Assembly: GCF_035222375.1 (NCBI RefSeq)
Contig: NC_085887.1
Coordinates: forward strand, 905,501-969,500
DNA from: Podospora pseudocomata
Lineage: Eukaryota > Ascomycota > Sordariomycetes > Sordariales > Podosporaceae
Reading direction: 5' to 3'
DNA: 64,000 nucleotides
The notes beneath the pieces were generated by a model. The model was not told the origin of the DNA, did not search any database, and was given only the letters and a program-made list of their open reading frames with translations. Both the position numbers and the translations under genes were made by a program. The first letter of the stretch is position 1, and each line of letters begins with the position of its first letter. Positions 12,619-24,338 of the stretch are shown here, in pieces.

Positions 12619-13658
12619 ATGTCTGAAGCAATAACCAACCAAGCAAGAGAGATCCTCGGCGATCTCACCACGACCTTCACAGCTCCCGAACCCTGCTGGA
12701 CACCAGCCCACCACCTCGACCTCAACGTCGGCTGGCTAGGCCAGACATGCGGACCGACAGACGTCCAAGATAACGCCACCTGCTGGCCCCCGACGACAAC
12801 AGGCGCCCCAAGAACGAACTAGCCTTCTTCGGTTGGGGATTCTACTCGCCCGGCCTCGAGTGCCCGGTAGGCTATCACTCCGCATGCACCGCCAGCGCCA
12901 CCTCCCAGGGCTGGCGTCTCCAGTTCAGGATAGAGGCTGACGAGACTTTTGTCGGCTGCTGTCCATCCGGCTTCGCCTGCCACAACCAAAACGGCCAAAC
13001 CTGCATCTCCAATGCCCGAACAGCCACTATTTCGACGTACCAATGCGAAAGCGGGAGCCAGATCAACCTCGCACCCATGACCCTCCCCAATCCAACAAGG
13101 TCTCAGGCGTACATCTACGCGCCCATGATCCAGCTCGCGTGGAAGCCCTCGGACCTCCCGCCGTCCCAGAGACCAATCGTTACGTCAGCCCCTGACGAGC
13201 CCTCCGGCGGCGGCGGCGGCGGCTTGTCGACTGGAGCGATAGTCGGTGTGGCGGTTGGCGCTGCGGCGGTGGTCATCGCTATCGTAATTGGCACCTTTTT
13301 ACTGTGGAGGATGAAGCGTCGCGGGGTTGCCCGCGCTGGGCCCGACTCAAAGATGGAGGACGCCCCCACGGGACCGAGTACGCCTCCGCCTGGATATCCC
13401 ACCACCGTGACCGAAGAACAGACAAAGTACTATTACTCTGGCCAACCCAATCAGCAGTGGCACCCGGGGATGAAGGAACCCCAGGTCACGCCATACGAAC
13501 TGGGACAGTCACATGCGCCGGTCGAACTGAGTGGTGCTCGGTGGGATATAGATGGCAGGGTGGAGGCCCCCGGCCCTGAGAGCAGACCGACAGAGCTAGA
13601 GACCCCGCAAGGGACTCCGCCAGCCGGGAAGCCTGCTGTGCTGCATCGATCGGAATGA
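12619..13658 (+). CDS. Single-pass membrane protein with Cys-rich ectodomain, frameshifted
   Basis: The first part (12619 to about 12800) encodes LTTTFTAPEPCWTP and DNATCWPP, then meets a TAG at 12820. The rest reads in another frame from about 12774: a Cys-rich segment (GFYSPGLECPVGYHSAC, FVGCCPSGFACH, QTCI), a Gly run, one membrane span (STGAIVGVAVGAAAVVIAIV), a basic stop-transfer (WRMKRRG) and a long Pro-rich cytoplasmic tail ending at 13658. The two frames overlap only between 12774 and 12819, and no GT-AG intron joins them in phase, so a one-base indel is likely (real lesion or sequence error). The architecture is widespread in Sordariomycetes; its function is unknown, perhaps cell-wall sensing. 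It lies 100 bp after the LTR of element B, which may supply or disrupt its promoter. Confidence 0.7.
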
Positions 13659-13859
13659 TTGGGGATAAGCTGGATGAGAGGACAGAGTGGAGGGATCACA
13701 TTGAGCAGAGGTAATCCTTGGATACCTTCTCGTGAATCCCCCGGTATCAACGTTGCGTACATATTTATTTGGTAATAGCAAAGAGATGACTTTCTTTTCA
13801 TCATCCCGAATTTCTTATAGATTTCGAGTTGCACAGATAAACTCCGTAAGCAGGAAAGA

Positions 13860-16800
13860 TTATGGTAGCTCTGCCCGATTCCCGTCTGTTCCCGTCCTCG
13901 CTGGGTACAGCGCTTCCGACCCTGCAGCCAGGGTTCCATCGTCTCTCACGACAGGCCTTGGATAGGGATAATATGTGGATGTCGTCCCACTCATCGCACT
14001 GACACCTGATGAGGTGTACGTTGACATGATGCTGCTTGGTAGCGGGGGCGAAACCCTCATACTGGAAGGGGGTGATACCAATGCGTCCGACGGCGAGGCA
14101 GGGCCGCCATAGTTCGATGGGGTGTATCCGCTGTAGTATTGGGCGTCTGGCGGTGAGATGGGGGCAGGGGTGTATGGGCTCAAATATGATGGCACCAGCC
14201 CCTGGGAAGGCGCCGGTGGTCGGTACGGGAGAAATCGATGAAGAATGGGGACTTGTTGCTGTTGGTTGCGCGAATCAGTAAGGGGATTAGGCGACGGTTG
14301 AAAATACGGCGCTGGACGTGTCGACTCTCGTTCATCGTAGTATTCTTGGTTCCCCAAGTCGTGTTCTCCGTCTGCGGTTTTGAGGATTTGTGGGATTGCG
14401 GGTGGTGGTCTGGAAGGGGAAGGTGGCGGCCTCACTGGTGGCGATGGAGACGGGTTTGGTGCAGTTAACCCTTCTCTTTGGTCTACATACTGCTCGTTTG
14501 TCCTGCTGCGCGTGTCGTCGGGCAGTTCGGTCACATTTCCTTGTCCGACATTGAGAGGCATGGCTGAGCTAGCGAGATATGTTACGCGCTGATACTCAGC
14601 ATTCTCTGTATCGATAGCCATGGTGAGCAGATCCAAGATGCGTTTGCGCTGCTCGGCGGTGGCGGTCGAAGCAAAGGAGAAACTGGAAAGCGTGCCGAGA
14701 TTGGTGGCTCGCGCTCCATTTCCAAGCAGGCTGGCGACAGCCTGGGAATGGCCTGCAAAAGCTGCTCGCCTTAGGGGGTCCCAACCTTGTGCATCAACCT
14801 CACGCACAGCGCCTCCATGTTGAAGCAGCGCCTGTATCACTTGGACGTGGCCACCACTGGCTGCCAGACACATCGGTGCATCCGTAGCCCCCTTGACCAT
14901 GGCGCCACTGGTGAGTAGGAAGTTGGCAATCTCTGCATGCCCGTCTTGACACGCGATGGCGAGAGGTCTGATCGCCTTGTTGTCTAACGAGTCGACATGA
15001 GCACCACGGGCGACCAGGGCCCTGGCTGTCCTGAGGTTTCCCGTGCGGACAGAAATGTGCAATGGTGTTTCGCCGGTCATGTTCTGCACATTACAGCCTG
15101 CCCCTGCGTTGAGAAGGAGCGCTACTTCACTGTGTGTTGCATACTGACATGCATAATGTAGGGGTCGATTGCCCTCAAGGCACTCAGCTTCGAGGGATGC
15201 CCCTGCCCTGACCAGCTTCTCAATGACCCCGAAGCTCCTGCCCATAGCGGCAACATGAAGCGGGGAGCGGCCGTTAATGCTTCGAGCATCTAGCTCCGTC
15301 TTCTTATTAGCGATCAGAAGTCCGACCGCCTCTTCGTGACTGTTGTAGCTAGCCCAGTGCAACGGGGTGAAGTCACCAGCACTTCGTGTCCTCGGGGATG
15401 CCTTGTGCTGGAGAAGCAAATCCATCACGGTCTTGAGGCCTGCTCTTGCGGCTGTTGCAAGAGGCGTGAGGCTCTCCTCTTCCTGGGCCTCGAGGTCGGC
15501 TTTGGCGTTGAGAAGAGTCCCAACCACAGCGATACGGCCAGAGATGCATGCAGAATGAAGTGGAGTTCTCATATGTGAGTCTTTCGCATCCTTGTTGGCG
15601 CCTAGTTGGAGCAGAAGTTTGGCAATCTCATCATCACCCGCCTCGCTGGCTGCATGAAGTGGTGTTTTTTGGGCCTCATCACGAGAGTCGACCATGGCTC
15701 GCAGCTTGGCCAGGAAGCGAATGGCATCGAGCTGCCCATGATCGCAGGCAATCCTCAGGGGCGTTTTTCCGTGGGGGCCACGGACATTAATGTCCGCCTC
15801 TCGGTCAAGAAGCGTCGCCATGACGTGGCAATGGCCATTAGCAGCTGCCAGATGGAGGGGCGAAAGCTTTCGTTTGTCCTCGGAGTGTATGTTGGCCCCT
15901 TCTGCAATCAACAGCTCGACAACATCGTTGTGGCCGCAGTGACAGGCGACGGCGAGAGGGGTTCTTCCGGTTCCCTTGTGAGGGTGGTCCAGATCCGCCC
16001 TCCTCCGAATCAGCGAGGCCATTTCCACATGGTCACCCCGTTGAGCCGCAACAATCGGCTTCGGTGGTGGATGGTTACCGTCGGACTGGAGGTACATATC
16101 TGTGGCTACGAGCTCGCCGGGGAATCGGATACTTAATTGAGACTTTGGCGACATTGTCGCGGCCTCCTTGTTAGCGCGGGAGCTGTTGCTACTTGATAGT
16201 CTTAATCGACCAAATCGCTGGCGAATGGTGGAAGGTGGTGACTTGGACAGAGTCTCGGCCGACAGTGATGTGGTAGAAGAGACGGCTTTCCCAAGGGAGA
16301 AGAAGCCGCTCGTGTTGGAGCTCTTGTCGCTAGCAGGGGACACCGGCGTGGAAGCTGGACTGTATGGCAACATCTCGAATGGCATGGGCCGTTGCCACGT
16401 GGGGTCTCGGGAATCCGGGTAACTGTTCTCATGGCTGCGACTCGGGGGTCTGACGTGGATGCCGAACAGGGGAACAGTGTCGGGAGTGCTTTCTGGGAAG
16501 CTATCAATCCTGCCCAACCTTAAGGATGGCACGGGTGCCGCTTCGGTTCCGGCAATAGTTGAGCGTTCGGTATCCCTGACTGTGGACTGCTCTCGGACCG
16601 TGCTGGTGTCTTCGCGGATCTGTTGGAAAACCTGGCGCGCCGCGGTTTGTCGGAGGAGGCTATTTTGTTCTGAGAGGCTCTGGCTGTGGCATCGTCCGTC
16701 AGCTTGTGTCAGTATGCGGCGCGCAATTGAAACCGAAAGGCCTACCAGTATGCTGCATTGAGGAGTACCTGAAGCGCCAAGATTTGTGAATCAAGACGCT

Positions 16801-17167
16801 GTTCGTGTTCCTTGATCGTCGAGTCGATGAAGAGCTGTTTGAGGCGGGACACAACCGAGTCTCCCAGTAACCCCGCCACGTCCTGGTCCAGCGCTTCGAT
16901 AAACACCTGGCATCCCTCCATGGCCACCCCCAAGCTATCCCGCATCTCGTCACCATTAGGGCTTGTGGATGCATTCAACTCGGCCCAGTCCTTGACCTGC
17001 GCCAGCGCGGCCCTCACTGTCGATAACTTTGCGATCAGGAGCTGGAGCGACCGTGCGCCCTCGGACCATCGCTGCTTCAGGGAATGGAGGTTGGTGGTGA
17101 CGCGGGTGATGACAGACACAATCTCAGTACATGCCGCAACGGCGCCAAGAATCGAAAGGGGCTCCAT
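13860..17167 (-). CDS. Ankyrin-repeat protein with fungal STAND-type N-terminal domain
   Basis: Exons on the minus strand: 17167-16746 and 16683-13860. The 62-nt intron is GT-AG with a CTGAC branch site; the acceptor CCACAG gives the only open join. The product is 1,081 residues. The N-terminal 140 residues (MEPLSILGAVAACTEIVSVI onward) are the helical domain found at the start of many fungal STAND and ankyrin proteins. Residues of about 345-815 hold a long ankyrin array (roughly a dozen or more repeats, e.g. TPLAVACHCGHNDVVELLI). The last 200 or so residues are Pro/Ser-rich and disordered. There is no NACHT or NB-ARC, so this is an adaptor or scaffold rather than a full NLR. The repeats are diverged, unlike the NLR at 33-38 kb. 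The gene is intact. Confidence 0.9.
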
Positions 17168-18072
17168 GGTCGAGCTTTAAAGAACATCGGCAGAAAAGGA
17201 AGACCGCACTTGGCAACAAACGAGTGGGAGCGGAGGGGGAAAAGACAAGAATCAGGTGGACGAGGCTCGGTGATCATCCATTGGACTCTCCATGGAATTA
17301 ACCGCCCTCAGCCGCAGCAGCAGAAGGTGGGGTGATAGCGCTGGGCACGGGATTTGGCAACCACGACATCTGCGCTGTGACATTGGGGGTCAGGGGTGCT
17401 CAGCCTTGTCTCGGTTCCGTCGGGTTGGCTCACTCTGCAAGGGGCTCTTGGATCCACTACTTCATACTCTCTGGTTGCCGCCTCGATAGATTGAAAGGAC
17501 GAGTGTGACCTTTTTCTGAGAGAACAAGAACTGGCATTTGAGATAGTAGCCAATGGAATCGCAAGCACAGGATGATGGCTTGAGGTAGGGTGTAGGCAAG
17601 GCAGATTTAACATCGGATCAGGAAACTCGGTAAGAGCTGAATGCACCAGTTGGGATATGCCGATTACATAGGTACTATCTGTCATACCACACAATTCTTC
17701 TTGTTTCCGTTTCCACAGTAATCCTTCTTCGAAAGACAACAATGCTTATTCTTTATCCCGAACCCCTCTTAATTCTCCTCATAATCATAAAGGCTTCTTC
17801 TCATCCTTCACCAACTGTCTTGGACGCTTATAAAGGCCATTGCCCACTCAGGCTGTCGCCTACCTGCTACCCATCGCCACTAAAACCTGGTCTCTTCAGA
17901 CGCAGCCCAGGTATTATAAGAAGATTTCCCGTACTTTCTCTTGTACAACACCGACAGCTTTAATATGAACTGCAATTAGCCGCACTATCAGTGGAGGAAT
18001 AATTACTATTTACCTCGTTATCTTCTCTTTCCCTTCAACTCTTCAACTGCAATTTGAAATCTCCATCCTCTC
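17168..18072. other. Intergenic region
   Basis: About 900 bp between the start of the ankyrin gene and the end of the deaminase gene, both on the minus strand. It should contain the ankyrin gene's promoter. A TATAAAGG near 17829 is on the plus strand and has no gene downstream. I see no RNA gene or repeat. Confidence 0.4.
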
Positions 18073-18723
18073 TCATACAACCCCCCTCTCAACCGGCAAA
18101 CAGTCCCCAATCCCCTCCCCCCTTTCACAACCTGCCGGACACTCACCCCCAGCACACTGCCACCCAAACTGCCTCTTACTTTCCTCCCTCCCCACTCCCC
18201 CAAGTACCACCTCCGGATCCTTATCCCTCATCCCAACTCCACTCCCAATAACCTCTTCGCTGCCAATGTCCAACTGTCCCCATCCCAGCTCTATCAGCTC
18301 TTTGATGGAGACCCCATAGATATACTCCCTAAGCCCCGCCAACCTCACCGCAGCAGCACACATAGGGCAGCTTTCCGCGTTGGTGTATAGCGTTAGTTGC
18401 TTGAACGCCGCGAGTGACTCGGCGGGTGTCATGTTGTACGCAGACGACACAAAAAGTGAGGAGCAATTGCTTATAGCTGCCATCTCGCCGTGAAGAGTTG
18501 GATTACCCGTGCGAGAGTTTTGGTTGGCGCCTGTGCAGATCAGAGTTCCTTGGGGGTTGCCGGTGGTGTGGTTGACGATAACACTGCCAAAGGCGGCGAA
18601 GGGGCAGGGATGGGAGAGGGCGAGGGTGTTGGCTTGGTGGATCCAGTATTCACGGGCTGATAGGGGGATGGTATTGTTGTGGCATTTTGGGGGATTGGGT
18701 GTTGATGTGAACACGGCGTCCAT
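18073..18723 (-). CDS. Cytidine/deoxycytidylate-deaminase-fold protein, possibly 5'-truncated
   Basis: The minus-strand frame shows the zinc-dependent deaminase signatures: TLHGEMAAI (His ligand and catalytic Glu of HxE) and NAESCPMCAAAV (the PCxxC-type cysteine pair, here SCPMC). The family deaminates cytosine, adenine or guanine nucleobases or nucleosides; the substrate is not readable. The C-terminus holds several extra cysteines, usual for secreted fungal members. From the ATG at 18723 the product is 216 residues. The in-frame sequence just upstream (SASLVLLLSTATAL) looks like a signal-peptide core but has no in-frame ATG, and it overlaps the end of the membrane-protein frame at 18650-19069. 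The original start has probably been lost or lies on an unrecognised exon. Confidence 0.72.
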   Translation of the reverse strand: MDAVFTSTPNPPKCHNNTIPLSAREYWIHQANTLALSHPCPFAAFGSVIVNHTTGNPQGTLICTGANQNSRTGNPTLHGEMAAISNCSSLFVSSAYNMTPAESLAAFKQLTLYTNAESCPMCAAAVRLAGLREYIYGVSIKELIELGWGQLDIGSEEVIGSGVGMRDKDPEVVLGGVGREESKRQFGWQCAGGECPAGCERGEGIGDCLPVERGVV

Positions 18724-19069
18724 GAGTGCCGTAGCTGTTGAGAGAAGCAGCACCAGTGAGGCCGACCAGGTTGGTGGTCCCTTGCTCAAACGTCTGGGTG
18801 GCCACGAACCCGCCAAACACGAGCGGCACAATAATGAGCACTTCTGGCTGTGCAATGCTCCCGCGCAGGGTAATGACGACAAGAGCCCCCAAGACGACGC
18901 ACTGAAAGCAGATGGTGGTGGTTTGGATCGAGACCGCTTCTTCCGGGAGCGCGATGCCGGCAACCAAAGTTGCAATCCACTGGCAATACGTCCCAGTCCG
19001 AGTGCCGATGCCGTACAAGTCCTGTGTGGCTAGGATCTGACAGGAAATAGAAGTGGAATTGTCTCCCAT
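18650..19069 (-). pseudogene. N-terminal fragment of a fungal multi-span membrane protein
   Basis: From an ATG at 19069 the frame encodes a short N-terminus, then DLYGIGTRTGTYCQWIATLV and two further hydrophobic segments (ICFQCVVLGALVVITL; VLIIVPLVFGGFVA). The DLYGIG-type opening and spacing match a common Pezizomycotina family of integral membrane proteins of unknown function, which are normally longer. After residue 110 the frame runs out-of-register into the deaminase gene and stops at 18650. It therefore looks like a 5' fragment joined to the deaminase 5' end. The ATG lies only 2 bp after the end of the C-terminal kinase frame, which is too close for an independent fungal promoter. Confidence 0.5.
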
Positions 19070-19071
19070 AG

Positions 19072-20450
19072 TTATTTTTCAGCGAGTGTGAAGTTAGAGC
19101 ACCTTGAGTCCCCCCATTCTGGGCTCTGCTTGGTGCAAAGCCAGACCCAATACCGCAGTTTTGGTGGCGTCTCGCGGAAATTGGGGAAAATCACATCCCG
19201 TATCGCCCTCCCGTCGTCCCTAGCTCTTCCGCCGTGAGGTCTATGGACGACAGTTCATACGTTTCGTCCTCGAACAGGCACCAGATGACTTTTGCAAGGC
19301 TGTACATCTCAAATCCCTGCCGCTCCCTGTCTGAGGCTTTGATGAACGGCTTGTGATAGCCATGTGGCGGGCATGAGTAAAATACGCCTTTTGGCATATT
19401 AGCGGGGTTCACTCGACTTTCGGCCCAGTCTGGGTTGTCTGCAGCGACCTGGCTGAGCCTGTCTTCCCGTCACAACGGGGGCGCTTGCCATCGGCGGGAG
19501 GAACCACGTTGCTCAAAGTCGACCAGCACAATGTTGTCGTTCTCGTCTATGACTATGTTATCGGGCCGTAGAGCCGAATGAAAGGATTTTGCGGGGCCAT
19601 AGAGATGTCCAAGGGCCAAGATGATTTGCCGGATCCATTTTATCTTGGTTTGCAGGAGGAGAGGATGGTAAACGGCTGGCTCGGACTGGTTTGTTGTGAG
19701 CCACTCAAGAAGGGATCCGCCAGGCAAATACCTGAGTATGAAACCGCACACAATTGGTTGCTCAGCACCTGAGACCCGGCGAGTGACAATGTACTGCGGT
19801 CGGCTCATGATGTTGGGATGCGGGGGCATCCGCAGGAGCTCACACATCTCATGATACATGCTAGCGACGACCCGAATGACACTCTTGAAGATAACCACTT
19901 CCCCGCTGGGTAGCAAGACTTCTGAAATAGAGTTGTGGAGGCGACGTCTAGACCGTAGGACGTCGAAATCGATCAGTGGGGGTAGCTCCGAGCTCGCAAT
20001 GTAGGGCTTCCAGAGCTCCGTTAGCCGTGACATAGGAAGGTATCGCTTATGGAGTTCGTAGTTGGGCGCAAGCCATATTCCGGCGGCGTCGCCCGTCATA
20101 CCGTTGGTGTCATCAAGCCGGAATCTCGACCCGATGGTCACGCCCTGGAGAACATGCCTAAGGTCCAACCTCATGCTCCATTTATTGAGACGAGACAAAA
20201 TGTCTTTGGCAATCTCTCGTATCTCTCTTTCCTCGATGCCCGAGTTTTTGCTATCCGATGCCGTGGTCAGAGTCCGGGCGTAGTGGCTGTTTGGCTCTAG
20301 ATAGCATGTTAGGTGGTAGGCCGGGTACTGGAGCCTGCTTTGCACTGGCGAAACATAAATGTTGGGGACGACGTCAGTGTCGAACTTTTCGAGCCACCAA
20401 CTACTCAATGGAGACTTAGAGACGTCACGAAGGATTGCATCCACTGTCAT
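19072..20450 (-). pseudogene. Kinase-like protein, broken by a stop and a frameshift
   Basis: It starts at the ATG at 20450. The C-lobe part shows a degenerate kinase core: catalytic-loop equivalent SFHSALRPDNIVI (HRD reduced to HSA) and LVDFEQRG in place of DFG. These changes are common in fungal pseudokinases and are not lesions in themselves. An in-frame TGA at 19470-19472 interrupts the protein (RRWQAPPL, stop, REDRLSQV), and the same frame resumes with the usual C-lobe (GFEMYSLAKVIWCLFEDE). A second break near 19190 shifts the frame to FPNFRETPPKLRYW, the usual C-terminal motif, ending at a TAA at 19072. Two independent lesions make a pseudogene the best call. TGA could derive from CGA by one C-to-T change. 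Confidence 0.75.
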
Positions 20451-20718
20451 GGCGACGGTCTTCGTGCGCGAGGAAGAGGCAGTGAAGAGGATATTTTTTT
20501 GTCCGATAGTGGGTGATAGTGGTTGGGTGGTGGAAGCAGTGGAGATGATTTATTCGTTGGAGAAGCGGAGTCGAAGGGAAGTTTTATAGAGGCCACGGCA
20601 GCTCTCATGTCAACCCACTGGCAAGCCATAACCTCACCATTGTTTGACAATAGATATACCTTGACGTATCCATAGTTTGCTGCTACTGGAAACGATAGGC
20701 TAATTTCCAACGCCACAG

Positions 20719-23092
20719 TCACATTTTCTTTCGGATAATACTGAAAATAACATGAACAGTAAGGAGGGTAGGGTGCGACTTGTTATTGCGACACCCCATA
20801 AGCGAGTCCGGAAACAGCAAAATATTTCCCTCGATTGGAGAGAACATAGGAACAGAAGCACCTGCATCCTTGAGGATCTCCGTGACCTCATCAGCCAAAC
20901 CAATGCGTCGCTTATACTCATCGACACCGATCTCGTTGTCTCTTACTTCCGCAAATATTTTCTCGCGGCGGGATTCCACCAAATGTAGCGCGTTCTGTTC
21001 GGCTAAGACATGTACCCTCTTCCCGTCGAGCACTCTACTGACCCTTATCACGTTGATCTCATTGACATCTGCGCCACAGCAAACAACCACTCTGAGACTT
21101 AAGGGCATGAGCTTGCCCGCGAGGATATGAAGCAGAGACATGGTGCGCAAACCACTTGGGCGCAGCACCCGCTCTTTCTTTGCTGCATCGGGGCATGGCA
21201 AGAGGTACGTCTCCAAGAGGCGGGCGATCTAGGGATCAGCGTTCAAGTCGACTGGGTGTTGCGAGGACAAGGCCAACCTTGCAAACGCGGTCAGCCGCCC
21301 ACCAAGCACCTCTGCTCTTGATGGCTTTTCATCCGCTTCGTCACAATCTGCTCCGTGGGAAAGCAGAATATCCACGGATGGGCAACACACTGACGCGACG
21401 GCCGCCATTAACGGTGTATTTCCCAAGTAGTCTTTGTAAGAGATGCTGGCCTTGAACGAAAGCAATATGCGAACCCCTTCGGCACGCAGGCAGGGTCTTG
21501 CGGCCCCGCCCTCTACACTTAGATACTGAAGACATTGATGTTCGCCGACACAACCCAGCGCAGTACCCCCATTTTCGTTTGCAATGAATGGGTTGGCTCC
21601 GGCCTCGAGAAGCGCTCTGATGAGTTCGACATGGGGCTCATCCTCCATCATGGCTAGCATGAGAGGCGTAGAGGATATTTTGTAGCCGAGTCTAGGTGTG
21701 GAGTACTGCACCGCCAGGCCGAAATGTTTGGGACAGGGATCCTTGGTATAGCACTCTGCTGTCGGCAGCTTGTCGAGATCGCCCCCCAAAGCACTGATTG
21801 CTGCAACTGTGCGCCTCGTTCGGACCTTCAGCCTCTCGCGCTCACCAAGAAAGGGGAAAAAAGAGAACCGATTCTCGGTTAGGGTACGCCGGTCGGCGGT
21901 GGATGTCAGTCGGTGGACAACCGTGAACCCTTCCTCGTCTACATCGTTGATGTCAACACTTTTGCCCGTCTTATGGAGATGTTCGAACATGAAAGGGTCG
22001 TGATTCATCGCAGCATAATCAAGGGGCTGACAGTCCCTGTTCTTCCCCAATCGGTGTCGAATATGCTTGGAGATGAGCCCCTCCCAGGCTGTCCATAGTC
22101 TTCACGCGCCAATCCAAGATGTACGGATAGGATCCATCTCGAACCAACAGGTCGACCCCGACTTCCAAAAGGTTGGCGATTGCGTCGTGTCTTGAAAGAA
22201 CAACTGCCCAATGAAGGGGAGTACCGGCTGGCAACGTAAAGGGGAAATGGTAGAAAGGAACAGGCCGGCTGCATACTGCATTGATGTCCCCGCCTGCTTC
22301 GATCAGCCTCTCTGCTACAGTTCGCTGAACGGCTGTATCGAAGGTGAAGATCCAGTGAAGACACGAAATTTGGAAAGGGGTACATTTCACTGATGCGTCG
22401 GTTCCGCGCTTCAGCAGTTCTGAGACAATGTCCCATGAACCACGTGTGCAGGCCAGGTAAAGCGGAGTTTCACCATCGACCGTTGCCCAATTGATGTCTT
22501 CACCGGAGAACTCTTCGAAGTAGGACTGGAGCTGGCGTAAAGTCCCATAGGTGCAGATCCACTGTAGTTGATTGCATTGAGATTTGGTGAAGTAGAACTG
22601 GCTATAACCGCCAACGGCTTGGAACTCCGAGATTCCCAGCTTCAAGGCGTCCGGATCCGGCTTGGCCAGTCTAGATCTTGCATAGACCGAGCCAGTGCTT
22701 ACAGCCTCGCGAAGCCAGGTGAAAAGTGACATTTGAATTTGTAGTGGGATGTCAGCCCGGAAGTGTTCAAAAACATCGAGTGCACATGCTCTGGCAGGAC
22801 TGTATCCCTGCTTCGCTGCAGCTAGCAGAACAGCGAGACAACGTTCCGGTTGTGATGCCCGTGTTAGGTTCAGGAATACGGCGAATAAAACGTCTGGGCT
22901 TGTTTCTTCGAGGTTGATCTGAAGTCGCAGTCTCCACGTCTCAACCAGATCCTCGGGCAGAGTGGGAATTTCGAACCACAGCTTTTGAGACTGGCCCCAC
23001 CTAGAGGGAAGGCAAAACTGTTTTGGAATGGGCAATTTATGTAGCCTGCAGAGGATGCCTTTAGTCAACGTTCGCTTGATATCATTGGGCAT
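20719..23092 (-). pseudogene. Ankyrin-repeat protein, broken by a frameshift and a stop
   Basis: The ATG at 23092 opens a frame with a helical N-terminal region and ankyrin repeats (GETPLYLACTRGSWDIVSEL; GTPLHWAVVLSRHDAIANLL). Around 22060-22090 the frame shifts by one base, after which the protein continues (RDCQPLDYAAMNHDPFMFEH; STPLMLAMM; NTPLMAAVA). A TAG at 21229-21231 then interrupts the same frame, which resumes with LLETYLLPCPDAAKKERVL and runs to 20719. Read through, it would be about 790 residues. Two lesions indicate a pseudogene. The upstream frame closes shortly before the ATG, and a solo LTR lies 173 bp upstream. Together with the kinase pseudogene next to it, on the same strand, it may come from one functional group. 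Confidence 0.78.
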
Positions 23093-23265
23093 TGAGCAAT
23101 AGGGGAGATACGTACAGGGTCCTTTTTACATGTAACGTTAAGTTTAATTACTATAATTTAAGGATTATGAAATGATAGCGGGACTATATATACTAGATTA
23201 TCTATCCGTCACTCGAGCTTTTATTTTACCGTTTCTTTAGTAGAGGAATATATTGAAATGGTGAG

Positions 23266-23773
23266 CGTTACAACCTGCACCGGGAGTGGATACAGACTGC
23301 AAGGCAGTACGCCAGAGGTGAATATGACAGGATGATCGAAGGTTGTGACAAGCGTCTCAGACATGGGGTTCACTGTCAACAACAGGTCGTTCTAACAAAG
23401 AGCTACTGAGAGTAGATTGTAGACAAATGAACTTGATTGCTTGCATGAGGAATCAGATTCCTCGACATGGGGAGCGCTGGGCACTCCCCCCTATTTATGT
23501 GAAGCTATCTACATATGTTTCTGAAGTATCTTTGTACCTTGCTCAGTGTGCTCAGTGGTCTTGGCAGCTGAGCAGACTGAGCAACCTTTCATGATCGATG
23601 TGCTCAGTGTGCTCAGTGGTCTTGGCCACTGATCAGACTGAGCACCTCCTGATTGGTCGTATGGGGGCTTATGGGTCTTTCCATCCCTGGCCCAATGATT
23701 GGCCGAGGTGTCCCAGCACCTCGGGTACCACCCAGTGGTTCCTGTACGGGGGTATTACGCTTGGGGCGTAACA
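23266..23773 (-). repeat. Solo LTR of the element A family, with target-site duplication
   Basis: The reverse complement of the LTR at 10170-10618: it ends GGGGCGTAACA on the plus strand and starts (C)GTTACAACCTGCACC. It is flanked by a perfect 5-bp duplication GTGAG at 23261-23265 and 23774-23778, proving one insertion followed by recombination between the two LTRs. The U3 part differs from the other copy: a tandem repeat based on GTGCTCAGTGGTCTTGGC (about 23545-23645) replaces the CATGGTCTG repeats. The plus-strand first base is C rather than T, one change from the family terminus. Confidence 0.93.
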
Positions 23774-23778
23774 GTGAG

Positions 23779-24114
23779 AAAACACACAAAATACAACCAA
23801 GACACCACAAATATACCCTCAACAGGTCCCTGAATGAATACACTTGCGTGACAGTGGCTCGCTCGCAGGCCGCACTTCACGCAGGACAAAGAAAATACAC
23901 TATGGGCTCGCAGGCCACAAAATAAGCACCGGAATGGCCTGATCAGAGGGCCAGAATTGCCTGCATGCGTGCAAGGCTCAAAATTCGAAAGAAACAAAAG
24001 TCGATGATCTGTCTAAAATAGAATGTCCGAAGCAGACCGCTTATATACATGACCCCTGAACCCCCGAATCCTCCGAGAGCCTCACTTTCTCACCCCTCTG
24101 ATCAGAAAGACCTT
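23779..24114. other. AT-rich transposon-derived spacer
   Basis: About 340 bp between the solo LTR and an older LTR fragment. No gene is supported. It is likely retrotransposon debris, but I cannot assign it. Confidence 0.35.
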
Positions 24115-24338
24115 AGGCCTGTCGCCGCACCCCAAACTACTATATATATGGAGGAGTTAGTTAATATAAATAGATAGTTCCGCAGTATACAATACAAGTT
24201 ATAATCGTTGGTATCTAGATTATTGTGATTGAGGCAAGTTATTATTATATATTGTTTAGCTATACCGAACCAGGATTATTCAGAAGTGCCTTCAACCAGT
24301 ATCCCTTTCAGAGGTTCTGGATAGGGGTTCGTGACACT
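24115..24338 (-). repeat. Degenerate LTR fragment (TGTCACGAACCCC family)
   Basis: On the minus strand the segment begins TGTCACGAACCCC and continues CCAGAACCTCTGAAAGGG. The first 45 bp match the plus-strand sequence at 38628-38673, and a later block (CGGAACTATCTA) also matches near 38780. It is AT-rich (ATATATA tracts), consistent with C-to-T decay. The left end is uncertain. No internal element sequence is attached. Confidence 0.6.

Noticed and set aside
13860-17167. Ankyrin protein as a full NLR.
   Set aside because: No NACHT or NB-ARC P-loop is present between the N-terminal domain and the ankyrin repeats.
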